Assembly: GCF_009372235.1 (NCBI RefSeq)
Contig: NZ_ML762920.1
Location: 713,298 to 777,297 of the forward strand
Origin: Dickeya oryzae
GTDB taxonomy: Bacteria > Pseudomonadota > Gammaproteobacteria > Enterobacterales > Enterobacteriaceae
Direction: 5' to 3'
DNA length: 64,000 nt
Positions 50,241 to 59,964 of this stretch are shown here, one piece after another. Made by a program: the position numbers and the translations under genes. Numbering within the stretch: the first letter of the stretch is position 1; the number at the start of each line of letters is the position of its first letter. The notes under the pieces were generated by a model. That model did not search any database and had not been told where the DNA came from. It was given only the letters and a program-made list of their open reading frames with translations.

Positions 50241-51343
50241 CTGCAAACATTATCCCTATGCGTTCGCCGATTATCCTTGCCACGTTCGCAAACGTGGAAT
50301 AAGGGCCATACAGCGCCATGTTTAACGGCATGGCACCCATTTAAAATGGATGCGACGTCTGAAAAACAGCGCTTCTGCGTTGGTTGTCGTTTTACTACCT
50401 GCGGACCAGACATCACCCATACAGGTAACGATATGTATTCAAACTGGTTTGCCGGAAAGGCCACACGGTCACATGATGGCATGCATGCCTGGCGCATTTT
50501 TATGCGTTTCTTACCATCACGCCGTGCGTACGAGACACCTGTCTACAGTCGTGTTGCTGGCTGACAGGCATCCTGTTTCCTGTTATGCCAGGCGAGTGAC
50601 ACGTTGTAATACCGTGCCGGGTCGCACTAAAATCTTCAACAATATAACCCAGGTTAATGACAAGACAATCCTCCAGTCAGCAACCATTTTTCTACCCTGT
50701 TTCAGTCGCTACTCGATATCATTGGTCATACAAGTATTACCGAAATTTCTTAAACACGTAGAAATATTCTGTCTTGCAAAGCATCGTATTTTATTGACAG
50801 ACTCATTTCATGTCATGACTAAGATTGCTGACTGATAAAAAATACAATTTCCTTGCAAAAATGACTTCTATCGCCAATGACGTCTCGTCTTTTTATCTAA
50901 AAAAAGCGATCACGTGAGAGATTCATTTTCCGCTAACCTTTTGATGAACCGCCTTATTACCCCTGATTCTCTCCCTGCTATTCGGTCCATCTCCAAATAC
51001 GTCGGGTTATTTAATCACCTGACGTCATTTAGGTTTCCTAGACTCTGTCTGCTACCTGTGATTCTTTTGTGTACAAAAAAAGAAACAACATCATCATGAT
51101 AGTAAAACGCCGTTTCATTAAAACATATTCCTGCATTTTTTTTGCGACTAGCCTCAAATTTTTACCGGCATTAATGAGCAGCGTAATAGAATGTTGTTGA
51201 AATGGCATTCAGGTCACATAACTGGGATGAAGCGTTGATTATTCCTTTTCATTCCCAGGAAAATAAGGCATACGCATTCCTGCCAAGGTCTGTCAGATGG
51301 ATTCACAAAAGAGCGTCAGGCTGCATAACCGTTGAGGTAAGGC
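50241..51343. other. 1.1-kb non-coding region between outC and outB
   Basis: The long AT-rich divergent spacer holds both out promoters. No frame here has a ribosome-binding site plus family features. Near outC there are three hairpins in a row: CCACGTT/AACGTGG (50280-50297), GCCATG/CATGGC (50315-50334), and CCATTT/AAATGG within 50337-50350. A KdgR-like box is near 51101. Possible weak second KdgR-like match at 50359-50377. Confidence 0.6.
51101..51119. promoter_or_regulatory. Candidate KdgR box in the outC-outB region
   Basis: TAAAAC-GCC-GTTTCATT follows the TGAAAC-N3-GTTTCA pattern with one mismatch in the left arm. KdgR represses out and pectinase genes in Dickeya until pectin breakdown products appear. 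This assignment is by pattern only. Confidence 0.45.
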
Positions 51344-51991
51344 GTGAAAAATACACCGGAAGTAACATCATCGACCCAGGCAACCTCGTCCCAAACAGGC
51401 TACCGCATTCCCGGTTACTTGCTGGCAGTTTACGCGCTGCTGCTGTTCATGCTGGGGTGGTTTGGTCATCAGCACTGGGTGGACATCCACTCGCCATCAA
51501 CGCCTATGGAAGCAATCGCCGCTTCGCCAGCACCTTCAGCGGCTCTTGCAACACCACCCCATGACAAGGTGACCGAGACTACCGCGCCTCCTCCGGCACA
51601 GACAGCCGTGAATCATCAGGACACCTCATCTGAACCGACTGATACCGCAGGAGAAGCAAAAGCACAAAAATCGCCAGCCCATTGGCAAACCGCGCAACCC
51701 GGCGAATTACCCTCTATCGCCTTCAGCGCCCACGTTTATACCTCCGACCCGGACAAACGCAGCGTCACCCTGAACGGAGAGCGTTATAGGGAAGGCGACA
51801 CCCCGTATCCAGGGCTAATTATCGAGCAGATTGAACAGGATATGGTGATCTTCAGCTTCGATGGCGAGCCGTTTATTCTGGATTCATTGCAGGATTGGCC
51901 GGGCGGGAAACCAGGAAGTGACGCCGGCGAAGATTCCGTGCCGAAAACAACGTCGAAACCGGAAAAAACCATCAGAACCACGAAAAAATAG
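51344..51991 (+). CDS. outB: Type II secretion protein OutB (GspB)
   Basis: Inner-membrane-anchored periplasmic protein that contacts the secretin OutD and helps its positioning. It has 215 residues: cytoplasmic start, membrane helix at about 24-42 (YLLAVYALLLFMLGWFG), a Pro/Ala/Thr-rich linker, then the GspB domain (about 120-190) with LPSIAFSAHVYTSDPDKRSV and FDGEPFILD. The tail is basic. It starts with GTG, with GAGGT upstream. Confidence 0.92.
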   Translation: MKNTPEVTSSTQATSSQTGYRIPGYLLAVYALLLFMLGWFGHQHWVDIHSPSTPMEAIAASPAPSAALATPPHDKVTETTAPPPAQTAVNHQDTSSEPTDTAGEAKAQKSPAHWQTAQPGELPSIAFSAHVYTSDPDKRSVTLNGERYREGDTPYPGLIIEQIEQDMVIFSFDGEPFILDSLQDWPGGKPGSDAGEDSVPKTTSKPEKTIRTTKK

Positions 51992-51994
51992 TGC

Positions 51995-52019
51995 AGCAAC
52001 TGCACATCAGGCAGTTGCT
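51995..52019. terminator. Shared terminator of outB and outS
   Basis: Perfect 9-bp stem AGCAACTGC / GCAGTTGCT with a seven-base loop, between the convergent stops. Confidence 0.75.
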
Positions 52020-52026
52020 TGCCTCA

Positions 52027-52428
52027 TCAGCGAACGGTACGCATGGTGTCAAGGAATGGCGTCATCGTGCGGTTGAACGACGAGCACTGTGTGGCTTTGG
52101 GCGTACCGTCTTTTAGCAGCCCCTGATACAGGTTTTCACTCAGTTGCGGCAACGATTGATAGCGCGTCGTATCCCAGCCTTTTTGCGCCGCCACCTTCAT
52201 TGCCGTTTTCAGGATCACGCTGTCATCCGGCAAGTCACTGCGCTCACACTGCACCCGCAGGTATTTACTGGCCGCCACCAATGACGCCAACTGGCTGACT
52301 TGTTCATTAACCGACAGGCTGGTTGTACTGCGAGACGCCGCATTTTTCACCGGCGCGGACGTTTGACAGGCCGCCAGACTCAGACAACAGACACCGAAAA
52401 GCACCACTTTTAACGAAGATACATGCAT
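52027..52428 (-). CDS. outS: Secretin pilotin lipoprotein OutS
   Basis: Outer-membrane lipoprotein that binds the C-terminal S domain of OutD, protects it and brings it to the outer membrane. It has 133 residues with lipobox SLAAC (Cys21). The rest is helical, with two Cys (CERSD, TQCSSF) expected to form the pilotin disulfide. It lies outside the main operon with its own promoter, convergent with outB, as in E. chrysanthemi. Confidence 0.92.
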   Translation of the reverse strand: MHVSSLKVVLFGVCCLSLAACQTSAPVKNAASRSTTSLSVNEQVSQLASLVAASKYLRVQCERSDLPDDSVILKTAMKVAAQKGWDTTRYQSLPQLSENLYQGLLKDGTPKATQCSSFNRTMTPFLDTMRTVR

Positions 52429-52583
52429 GACTCAACTCGTCTTATTGATTAAGTTCCATCTCTGGGATGCCCGACATGGGCATCCGCCTAGCAAACCATT
52501 ATCCCTTTGCCGCCACAAGCAGCGACAAAGGACGGCGTGATCAAACCATCAGAAAAATATTTCTGCAAGCCTGGGCAGGCTTA

Positions 52584-53822
52584 TCACCCTTTCTTATTAC
52601 CGGACAATGCGTTAGCGGCGGGCAATATGCCATCGGCACGGAACATGGCTTTGATACCACGCACCGCCTGTCGAATACGGTCCTGATTTTCGATCAAGGC
52701 AAAACGCACATGCGTGTCGCCGTAATCACCGAACCCAATGCCGGGAGAGACACACACTTTCGCCTCCGCCAGTAATCGTTTGGCGAACTCCAGCGATCCT
52801 AAATGCGCGTACGCATCCGGGATTTTCGCCCAGACATACATGGAGGCTTTCGGCTCATCCACCATCCAACCGGCTTCATGCAGACCACGCACCAACACAT
52901 TACGGCGCTGGCGATACTGCTCGGCAATGTCGCGCACACATTGCTGATCCCCTTCCAGTGCGGCGATCGCCGCTACCTGTAACGGGGTGAAGGTGCCATA
53001 GTCGTGATAACTTTTGATTCGCGCCAGTGCATTCACCAGCTCTGGGTTACCCACCATGAAACCGATACGCCAGCCTGCCATGTTGTAGCTTTTTGATAGC
53101 GTAAAGAACTCTACCGCAATCTCTTTAGCACCCGGAACCTGCATGATTGACGGCGCTTTCCAGCCATCGTAAACGATATCGGCGTACGCCAGGTCGTGTA
53201 CCACCAATACCCCATACTGTTTGGCCAACGCCACAACCCGCTCAAAGAAATCCAGCTCAACGCACTGCGCTGTCGGGTTAGACGGAAAACCTAAAATCAT
53301 CATTTTAGGTTTAGGAATACTTTCACGGATGGCACGCTCCAGCTCGTTGAAGAAATCGATACCCTCGATCAACGGCACTGAGCGCACCTGCGCACCGGCA
53401 ATAACCGCACCATAAATATGAATCGGATAACTAGGGTTCGGCACCAGTACGGTGTCGCCATGATCCAGCGTCGCCAGCATCAAATGTGCCAGCCCTTCTT
53501 TGGAACCGATTGTGACTATCGCTTCGCTTTCGGGATCAATCTCGACCTGATAACGCTCGGCATACCAGCGGGAAATCGCCCGACGCAACCGCGGGATACC
53601 CCGTGATGTGGAATAGCCGTGGGTGTCTTCACGCTGGGCCACCGTACACAGTTTTTCGACAATATGCGGTGGTGTCGGGCCGTCTGGATTGCCCATACTG
53701 AAATCAATAATGTCCTCGCCGCGACGACGCGCAGCCATTTTCAATTCAGCCGTGATATTAAAAACGTAAGGCGGGAGACGATCGATGCGCGCAAAATGGC
53801 GCTGAGAAGTAGAATCAGCCAT
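52584..53822 (-). CDS. alaC: Alanine transaminase AlaC
   Basis: PLP-dependent class I aminotransferase making alanine from pyruvate and glutamate. It has 412 residues, nearly identical in plan to E. coli AlaC: RIDRLPPYVFNITAELKMAARRRGEDIIDFSMGNPDG start, PNPSYPIHIYGAV, and the PLP lysine in FTLSKSYNMAGWR. The start at 53822 (MADSTSQRHF) has TGAGGA upstream and matches the family. The in-frame extension to 53894 is not conserved. Monocistronic. Confidence 0.96.
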   Translation of the reverse strand: MADSTSQRHFARIDRLPPYVFNITAELKMAARRRGEDIIDFSMGNPDGPTPPHIVEKLCTVAQREDTHGYSTSRGIPRLRRAISRWYAERYQVEIDPESEAIVTIGSKEGLAHLMLATLDHGDTVLVPNPSYPIHIYGAVIAGAQVRSVPLIEGIDFFNELERAIRESIPKPKMMILGFPSNPTAQCVELDFFERVVALAKQYGVLVVHDLAYADIVYDGWKAPSIMQVPGAKEIAVEFFTLSKSYNMAGWRIGFMVGNPELVNALARIKSYHDYGTFTPLQVAAIAALEGDQQCVRDIAEQYRQRRNVLVRGLHEAGWMVDEPKASMYVWAKIPDAYAHLGSLEFAKRLLAEAKVCVSPGIGFGDYGDTHVRFALIENQDRIRQAVRGIKAMFRADGILPAANALSGNKKG

Positions 53823-54302
53823 AGAATCCTCAGGATAACGTGAGCGCCCGGACCGTCCGAGCGACGCAGGCCCGTGAGACGGGCCGTTATTCACCCTATC
53901 CCAGTTAACCCAGGCTGTCGATAGCGACAGATAATTATTTTTTTCCCAGCGCGAGTGGGATTTATCCGGCGATTTTTCCGGCTATTTCCATTCAACACCC
54001 CCTATATCGACGACACTCACCACCGATGAATATCGGACACACCAACGCCATCAACACCCACAGCATAGCTTTTTCCTATGAAAGACTGTGGCAACACCCT
54101 TTCACCCGGTCAGGGAAATCAGTATCTTTATGCGCGGTTACGACGCGCGACAATCTTTGTTCCTGATGCCTCAGACTGCCGCTGGCAGAACTGCCCGTCC
54201 GATTCCTAAAATTTTCCCACAAGCCTGAAGTCGTCGTGTTTCCTGGACGACAAATACGGCGTTATGACATGGTTTTGCCCGACATCATTAAGGAGTGTTG
54301 TC
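53823..54302. other. Divergent spacer between alaC and dat
   Basis: About 480 bases contain both promoters. Apart from short frames nothing coding is seen, and no clear operator was recognised. Confidence 0.45.
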
Positions 54303-55163
54303 ATGCAGCGTACGGTTTATGTTGATGGTCAGTATCTGCCGGAATCCCAGGCCACCATTTCGGTATTCGATCGTGGTTTTCTGTTTGCTGATGCAGTGTA
54401 TGAAGTGACATCGGTGATTAACGGCGGATTAGTCGACATGGATGCACATCTGGTGCGGCTACAGCGTTCTTGTCGCGAGCTTTCCTTGTCGCTGCCCGTG
54501 TCGAATGATGACCTGAAAACCATCCACCAACAGTTGATCGAACGAAATCACCTAGAGGAAGGCTCAATTTACCTTCAGCTCAGCCGCGGCAATGGCGGTG
54601 ATCGCGATTTCTACTTTCCGTCGGCGGATGTCAAACCAACGCTGGTGTTATTCACCCAGGCTCGCCCTATTATCGCCCACCCCAAAGCGGAAACCGGGCT
54701 CTCGGTGGTGACCTGCCCGGATATTCGCTGGCATCGTCGCGATATTAAAACGGTCAGTTTACTGGCGGCCTGTATGGCTAAAGAGTATGCGCACGCCCAT
54801 CAGGCAGATGATGCCCTGCTCGTTGAAAACGGCTTTGTCACCGAAGGTACCTCCTGCAACTGCTACATTGTGCTGGATGACAATACCGTGGTTACTCGTC
54901 CACTGAGTCACGATATCCTGCACGGTATTACCCGCCAGTCACTGCTCGCTCTGGCCAAACAGCAGCAGATCAAGGTAGAAGAACGGCCATTCACACCGGA
55001 AGAAGCCTGGCAGGCACGGGAAATATTTATCACCTCAGCCACATCCTTCGTGTTACCGGTGGTGAACATCGATGGTCGGCAGGTCGGCGACGGCAAGCCG
55101 GGACCTGTCACTCGCCACCTGCGTGACATCTACATCGCGATGGCGCACGCCCAAACCCGTTAA
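54303..55163 (+). CDS. dat: D-amino-acid aminotransferase (class IV)
   Basis: PLP fold-type IV enzyme interconverting D-alanine and D-glutamate with keto acids, supplying cell-wall D-amino acids. It has 286 residues (Dat about 283). SVFDRGFLFADAVYEV at 20-35 is the family N-terminus. The PLP lysine is Lys149 in RRDIKTVSLL. GFVTEGTSCNCYIV corresponds to the phosphate-binding loop, and EIFITSATSFVLPV is near the end. Start chosen at 54303, with AAGGAG eight bases upstream; an ATG at 54264 lacks one. D-specificity is inferred from closest family resemblance. Confidence 0.88.
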   Translation: MQRTVYVDGQYLPESQATISVFDRGFLFADAVYEVTSVINGGLVDMDAHLVRLQRSCRELSLSLPVSNDDLKTIHQQLIERNHLEEGSIYLQLSRGNGGDRDFYFPSADVKPTLVLFTQARPIIAHPKAETGLSVVTCPDIRWHRRDIKTVSLLAACMAKEYAHAHQADDALLVENGFVTEGTSCNCYIVLDDNTVVTRPLSHDILHGITRQSLLALAKQQQIKVEERPFTPEEAWQAREIFITSATSFVLPVVNIDGRQVGDGKPGPVTRHLRDIYIAMAHAQTR

Positions 55164-55318
55164 CCGCCCTATCCGCCTGACAAACCGGCCCCCGACTGAA
55201 GCGACGTGCCGGTTTGTTACGATGGCAGCAAGGCACCTTAAATGCCGAAGGCACAATACGGTCTCGACGGTCTCGCCCTCCCTACTCACCAGCTATCCAG
55301 ACTCCCGCTCCCAGCGCT

Positions 55319-57769
55319 TTACTGTCTGGGCAGCGGTAACGCTTCTGCTTGTAGCGAGGAAATATCCACGCTGCTTTCCAGCACCATTTTTTGCGGCACG
55401 GCCAGCGGGATATTCTCTGCTCTCAAGCGCTTGATGATGTCGAACAACAGGTCACTCTTGGCTGACGATACCATACGTGGACTACCGACATAGCCGGTGA
55501 CACTGAGCACCATACCGTTTGGCGTCAACTGGCTGAACATGACAGACGGTGCCGGGGTATCCAGAATTTTTTCATGTTCGTGGTAAGCATCGAGCAGAAT
55601 GCTCCTGACCATTTCCGGATCGATATCCAGCGGGAAAGTGAGTGCCAGCGTGGCGACACCGTGTGGGTTACCCATCGTAATATTGCGGACATTCTGCGAA
55701 ATAAACTGGGAGTTCGGCACAATCACGGTGGAACGATCTCCCAACTGAATTTCCGTCGCACGCACATTAATACGCCGAATATCCCCCTCAACGCCACTGA
55801 TGTTGACCAAATCCCCCACTTTGACCGGCCTCTCCGTCAGCAGGATCAACCCGGAAATAAAGTTCTTCACGATTTCCTGCAAACCGAACCCGATACCGAC
55901 GGATAACGCACTGACAATCCAGGCCAGCTTGCTCCACTCGATGCCGAGCGTCGCCAGTGTCAGCAGAATAATCAGGATGTAGCCAATATTGGAATACAAC
56001 GTTACCAGTGACGCCTTGATACCAGCTTCCAGCATCGTTTTCGGGAAAAAATCATGCTCCAGCCAACGGCGAGACACCCGCAGGCTATAAATACCAATCA
56101 CCAGCAGGATAATGGCATTGACCAGATGGGCAGGTACAATGCTGATGGACTCCAGCCCTTTTCCACCCCAGATTTCGACGACTTTTTGCACCAGTTCAAC
56201 CGGTGTCGTGGAGCCAAAGGTGCCATTCATCAATGCCACAATCGCCATCAAAATCAGCATGACTTTCAACCCGGCGGACAAAACAGTCGCCGCCTGATCC
56301 AGATGGCGATCATCCAGATTCAATGTTCGCTTAATCTGTCGGCCACAGGCGAATGCGGGTGAAAACACGCTCTCGCACACATCTTCCACAAAGGTCGTCA
56401 TCAGATACAGCAGCGATAACACCATGCCAACCCATACCAGCTCATACGTCAGGAAGCGAGCCAGCGAGATATAGCCAATCAACAGCGACACCAGCACCGC
56501 CAGCGTCGTTAACAACACAGCCAGATGAACCAATCCCGCCAGCGTAGAGCGAGTTTCTGGCGTTTCGCCAGCCTCTACCATACGCCGTCGAATCTGATCG
56601 CTGCGTAAGGCAATGGTCCCAAACGCCAGCGCCAGAAACAGTGACGACAGGCCGTTGCCCACGACCGTCACCCCCACAGAAATGCCGCTAACCGTGTTAA
56701 TCTGTTCAATCACACCAAAAATAACGATGAAACTGGTGGCAATAATCAAGAACGGCGCCATCGCCTTCGCCACCGGGTTAGCCATCGCCGGTAATCGCCA
56801 CGATGGGCGTTTATTGGAGAGAAAAGCCCGCCCGAGCGCGGAAATCACCGAGCAGAACACAACCAGCCGCACCAGTCCTTCCATGAAGCCTTCAGCGCGA
56901 TCAGTCACATCGCCATGACGGGTGAACACATAATCCACCAACAGAATGGCCAGCCCCATCGTCAGCACCGTGGAAAACACCACTGCGATAGCCAGGAAAC
57001 TGCGTCTCAGGCGGCCTTCCGGCAAAAGATGAATCCCCGCACGCGCCAGATATTTCTCCAGCAGCTTTCGACCGACCGTACCCAGCGCTATCGCCAGAAA
57101 CAGGAAAAACGCCGAACCATAACGCCATTCAGGCTGCCAGGCGGCGCTAAACGCTTCAGCCAGGTCATCTCTCAAGTCAGATAAACGCTCCATATCCTCC
57201 TGCAACGGCTTGATTATGGGTGACCAAAATCGGCTGCCAAGAATACTACCGGAATTGAGCGCCAGCTGACTTTTCAGCACATTGCGGCGTAATGCCAGAA
57301 TCTGCGTCGACAGGTTCTCAGCACCGGTTTTTATCGACTGAACCTGATTCGCCTGCGTATCCAGCTTTTGTTTTTGTTGATTAAGCGAAGCGCGTTTACG
57401 CGTCACCTCCGCCGTTTCACTCACTGCGGCCTGCGGCGCAGGCGCTGGCCCTAACACATCCAGTTGAGCCTGCAACTGTGTACGCATCGGTGCAATGACA
57501 CCCGCAAGCTTATCCGCACTGGTCACCAATTCCAGCGTGGTATCGTTAAGCGTATTGAGCCTGGCGTCAGTGGTCGTGCCGGAAACCTGTTGTTTGATAC
57601 CATCGAGCTGTTTTTGCAACTTCACCAGTTCGGTATCCACATTTACTTTTTCTACGGCATCCCCTTGACCATCTGATACCGGGTCTGTCGCCGCCATACT
57701 CACGGAGCTGAAAGCAAACAACACCATCAGCAGCATCACTCCATAAACCCCGAATAACCTTTTACGCAT
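55319..57769 (-). CDS. Large MscS-family mechanosensitive channel (DUF3772 type)
   Basis: Inner-membrane osmotic-release channel of the MscS superfamily, 816 residues. A signal peptide (about 1-25) is followed by a periplasmic coiled-coil region (about 30-170, DUF3772-like), then about ten membrane helices. The MscS core comes last: the pore helix region WIVSALSVGIGFGLQEIVKNFISGLILL, then ERPVKVGDLVNISGVEGDI and VPNSQFISQNVRN of the cytoplasmic beta domain. It is larger than MscS and similar in plan to YbiO-type channels. The start at 57769 (MRKRLF) gives a normal signal peptide; the earlier ATG at 57886 adds 39 Cys-rich residues unlikely to be translated. Confidence 0.88.
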   Translation of the reverse strand: MRKRLFGVYGVMLLMVLFAFSSVSMAATDPVSDGQGDAVEKVNVDTELVKLQKQLDGIKQQVSGTTTDARLNTLNDTTLELVTSADKLAGVIAPMRTQLQAQLDVLGPAPAPQAAVSETAEVTRKRASLNQQKQKLDTQANQVQSIKTGAENLSTQILALRRNVLKSQLALNSGSILGSRFWSPIIKPLQEDMERLSDLRDDLAEAFSAAWQPEWRYGSAFFLFLAIALGTVGRKLLEKYLARAGIHLLPEGRLRRSFLAIAVVFSTVLTMGLAILLVDYVFTRHGDVTDRAEGFMEGLVRLVVFCSVISALGRAFLSNKRPSWRLPAMANPVAKAMAPFLIIATSFIVIFGVIEQINTVSGISVGVTVVGNGLSSLFLALAFGTIALRSDQIRRRMVEAGETPETRSTLAGLVHLAVLLTTLAVLVSLLIGYISLARFLTYELVWVGMVLSLLYLMTTFVEDVCESVFSPAFACGRQIKRTLNLDDRHLDQAATVLSAGLKVMLILMAIVALMNGTFGSTTPVELVQKVVEIWGGKGLESISIVPAHLVNAIILLVIGIYSLRVSRRWLEHDFFPKTMLEAGIKASLVTLYSNIGYILIILLTLATLGIEWSKLAWIVSALSVGIGFGLQEIVKNFISGLILLTERPVKVGDLVNISGVEGDIRRINVRATEIQLGDRSTVIVPNSQFISQNVRNITMGNPHGVATLALTFPLDIDPEMVRSILLDAYHEHEKILDTPAPSVMFSQLTPNGMVLSVTGYVGSPRMVSSAKSDLLFDIIKRLRAENIPLAVPQKMVLESSVDISSLQAEALPLPRQ

Positions 57770-58033
57770 ACACTCAATGTACCCTTGATACTGTCGACAG
57801 CCGGTACAGCACACCCCATACCGGTTGCCTATAAAATAAGAACCCACGTCACTCTGCAGGCAGGTGGCTACTAACTTACTCAGCAATGAAGGTAAAACTC
57901 AAACAGATATCGCCGAAACTGCTCAACGTGCGAGAACACTCCCGATATGCTGACGTGATTTGCAACAATAACAAGGGATAATACGACAGTTGTTCAGGGA
58001 TTCGCCGACCGACCCGAATCGCGCGCCAATTCA
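57770..58033. other. Spacer upstream of tRNA-Arg(UCU)
   Basis: About 260 bases of non-coding DNA carry the channel gene promoter on the minus strand. No other feature is seen. Confidence 0.4.
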
Positions 58034-58061
58034 TTGACTCATCAGTGATGCCCGGTATAAT
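58034..58061 (+). promoter_or_regulatory. Promoter of tRNA-Arg(UCU)
   Basis: TTGACT (58034-58039), 16-base spacer, then a perfect TATAAT (58056-58061), 36 bases before the tRNA. Confidence 0.85.
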
Positions 58062-58097
58062 CCAGCCCACATCGCCAAGCGACTGTATGTCATCAAG

Positions 58098-58174
58098 GCG
58101 CCCTTAGCTCAGTTGGATAGAGCAACGGCCTTCTAAGCCGTAGGTCACAGGTTCGAATCCTGTAGGGCGTACCA
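58098..58174 (+). tRNA. argU: tRNA-Arg (anticodon UCU)
   Basis: The acceptor GCGCCCT pairs with AGGGCGT (first pair G-U), discriminator A and encoded CCA. The anticodon loop CTTCTAA gives UCU, reading the rare AGA codon. It corresponds to E. coli argU. Its 3' end is a frequent integration target, and a 16-bp copy recurs 4.9 kb downstream. Confidence 0.97.
58152..58167 (+). repeat. attL: 3' end of tRNA-Arg, left copy of 16-bp repeat
   Basis: TTCGAATCCTGTAGGG within the T arm and acceptor of the tRNA is repeated exactly at 63096-63111. The pair brackets the accessory genes, as expected for tyrosine-recombinase integration at a tRNA. Confidence 0.8.
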
Positions 58175-58314
58175 TCTTAAGTTCTGCCAGACTCTACCGA
58201 ATTCAACAAAACCCCGTTATATTCATTGATACCACTAGGATTTTCTGTCGCTGAGCTCCACCGAGGTCAACCCAGCATACTGGAAATCAAGTCGATGTTG
58301 GGGGCCTCTATGGG
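58175..58314. other. Left islet arm, integrase region lost
   Basis: About 140 bases lie between the tRNA and the IS3 left end. In islands of this type an integrase gene usually starts within a few hundred bases, but none is here; the IS3 insertion or an associated deletion seems to have removed it. GGGGCCTCTA here resembles GGGGCCTCTACG near 63040. Confidence 0.45.
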
Positions 58315-58385
58315 TGACCTGCTCCCCATTGATTAACACACGACGATGTTAGTAATGTCTTCATCAGCAACATGAGGACAACCCC

Positions 58386-58649
58386 ATGAAGAAGCGTTTT
58401 TCCGACGAACAGATCATCAATATTCTTCGCGAAGCCGAGGCGGGTGTTTCCGCCCGCGAACTTTGCCGTAAGTACGCCATCTCCGACGCCACGTTTTATA
58501 CGTGGCGTAAGAAGTTTGGTGGCATGGAATTACCTGAAGTAAAAAAGCTTAAGTCACTTGAAGAAGAGAACGCCCGCCTCAAGAAGCTGCTCGCCGAAGC
58601 CATGCTGGATAAAGAGGCACTACAGGTGGCTTTGGGCCGAAAGTACTGA
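58386..58649 (+). CDS. IS3-family transposase OrfA
   Basis: DNA-binding subunit of 87 residues: an HTH_Tnp_1 domain (FSDEQIINILREAEAG, ELCRKYAISDATFYTWRKKFGG), then a leucine zipper (about 55-85, LKSLEEENARLKKLLAEAM). AGGA precedes the ATG. It is normally fused to OrfB by -1 frameshifting near its stop. OrfA itself looks intact. Confidence 0.9.
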   Translation: MKKRFSDEQIINILREAEAGVSARELCRKYAISDATFYTWRKKFGGMELPEVKKLKSLEEENARLKKLLAEAMLDKEALQVALGRKY

Positions 58650-58935
58650 CGACAGACCAGAAGCGGGAAGCCGTGACAGTGATGTGCAAAGCGACAGGTC
58701 TGTCGCAACGGTGTGCCTGCAGGCTGACAGGTTTGTCCCTGTCGACCTGCCGTTATGATGCGCACCGCCCGGCTACTGATGCGTATCTGTCTGCACGTAT
58801 CACCGAACTGGCAATGGAACGCCGACGTTTCGGTTACCGGCGTATCTGGCAGCTTCTGCGTCGTGAAGGCCTTTGCGTTAACCACATGCTGTAATCTTAA
58901 AACGATCCCGGTCTGTGATATCTGAGGTGGCTGTC

Positions 58936-59964
58936 ATGAAAACCTTCGTTGGACTTGATGTTTCTCAAAAGAAAACAAGCATCTGCGTTATAGACTATAA
59001 CGGCAATAAAATTCGTATGGCTAACGTCGATACGCATCCTGGTGTTATAGCTGATTATCTCTTTTCTGAAGGATTTGATAAGTCGAAAGTGGGTCTGGAA
59101 ACAGGGCCGCTTTGCGTCTGGCTTTACCATTCACTCAAGAGTTTTGGCCTGGACATTGACTGTATTCATGCCCGCCATGTTCATGCCGCATTGTCGATGC
59201 AGTTAAATAAAACCGATCAAAATGATGCTTTTGGTATTGCCCGGCTGGTCCTTTCCGGATGGTACAAACCGGTGCATGTCAAAAGCCTTGAATGTCATCA
59301 GCAAAGACTCATTCTGACCAGCCGGGAAAAACTGGTTCAGCTCAGGGTTGCCGTAACGAATCAGATCCGCGGGCTCCTGAAAACATTCGGCGTTGTTCTT
59401 CCTCCCGGGAAAAACAGTGTTTTTGAGCGTGCTGTGCTTGAGTCATCACCTTCGCTGGAAACCGTTAAACCTGCAGTTATTATGCTGCTGGATACGTGGG
59501 AACATCTTTCCGGGCAGATAAGAAAATTTAACTATATGCTGGAAAAACTTGCCCGGAAAGATCCTGTTTGTCAGATATTACAATCTATTCCGGGTGTGGG
59601 TGTTCTGACAGCATTAAGCTTTAAAACATCAATTGATGACCCTTCGCGCTTCAGGCGAGTCAGTGATGCTGGCGCTTTCCTCGGATTAACGCCCAAAAAG
59701 TACCAATCCGGTGAGGTAGACAGGAATGGGGGAATTTCAAAGCAGGGCAACAGAATGACGCGCACACTTATCTACGAAGCAGCATCCTGCCTGTTGACCC
59801 GTTATGGCACTGATACAAGTCTGGCCATATGGGCAAATGAGCTCCGGCACAGAATGGGCTACAAGAAAGTTATTGTTGCCCTGGCGAGAAAGCTGACAAC
59901 ATTGATGCTAAGCATGTGGAAATCAGAGACTTTTTATAATGAACGGCTTAAAGCGGTAAATTAA
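58936..59964 (+). CDS. IS110-family DEDD transposase
   Basis: RNA-guided recombinase of the IS110/IS1111 family, 342 residues. The N-terminal RuvC-like DEDD domain begins VGLDVSQKKTSICV (first Asp at 8) and includes VGLETG (Glu) and KTDQNDAFGIARL (the two Asp). The C-terminal Tnp IS116/110 domain has IPGVGVLTALSF, DAGAFLGLTPKKYQSGE and KQGNRMTRTLIYEAA with the conserved Ser nearby. The ATG at 58936 has GAGGTGG upstream; the in-frame GTG at 58915 is less likely. It appears full length and may be active. Confidence 0.92.
   Translation: MKTFVGLDVSQKKTSICVIDYNGNKIRMANVDTHPGVIADYLFSEGFDKSKVGLETGPLCVWLYHSLKSFGLDIDCIHARHVHAALSMQLNKTDQNDAFGIARLVLSGWYKPVHVKSLECHQQRLILTSREKLVQLRVAVTNQIRGLLKTFGVVLPPGKNSVFERAVLESSPSLETVKPAVIMLLDTWEHLSGQIRKFNYMLEKLARKDPVCQILQSIPGVGVLTALSFKTSIDDPSRFRRVSDAGAFLGLTPKKYQSGEVDRNGGISKQGNRMTRTLIYEAASCLLTRYGTDTSLAIWANELRHRMGYKKVIVALARKLTTLMLSMWKSETFYNERLKAVN

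Noticed and set aside
50350..50835. 161-codon plus-strand frame between outC and outB, considered as an outT candidate
   Set aside because: No ribosome-binding site, no recognisable domain, residue usage unlike a real protein. I could not confirm any outT here.
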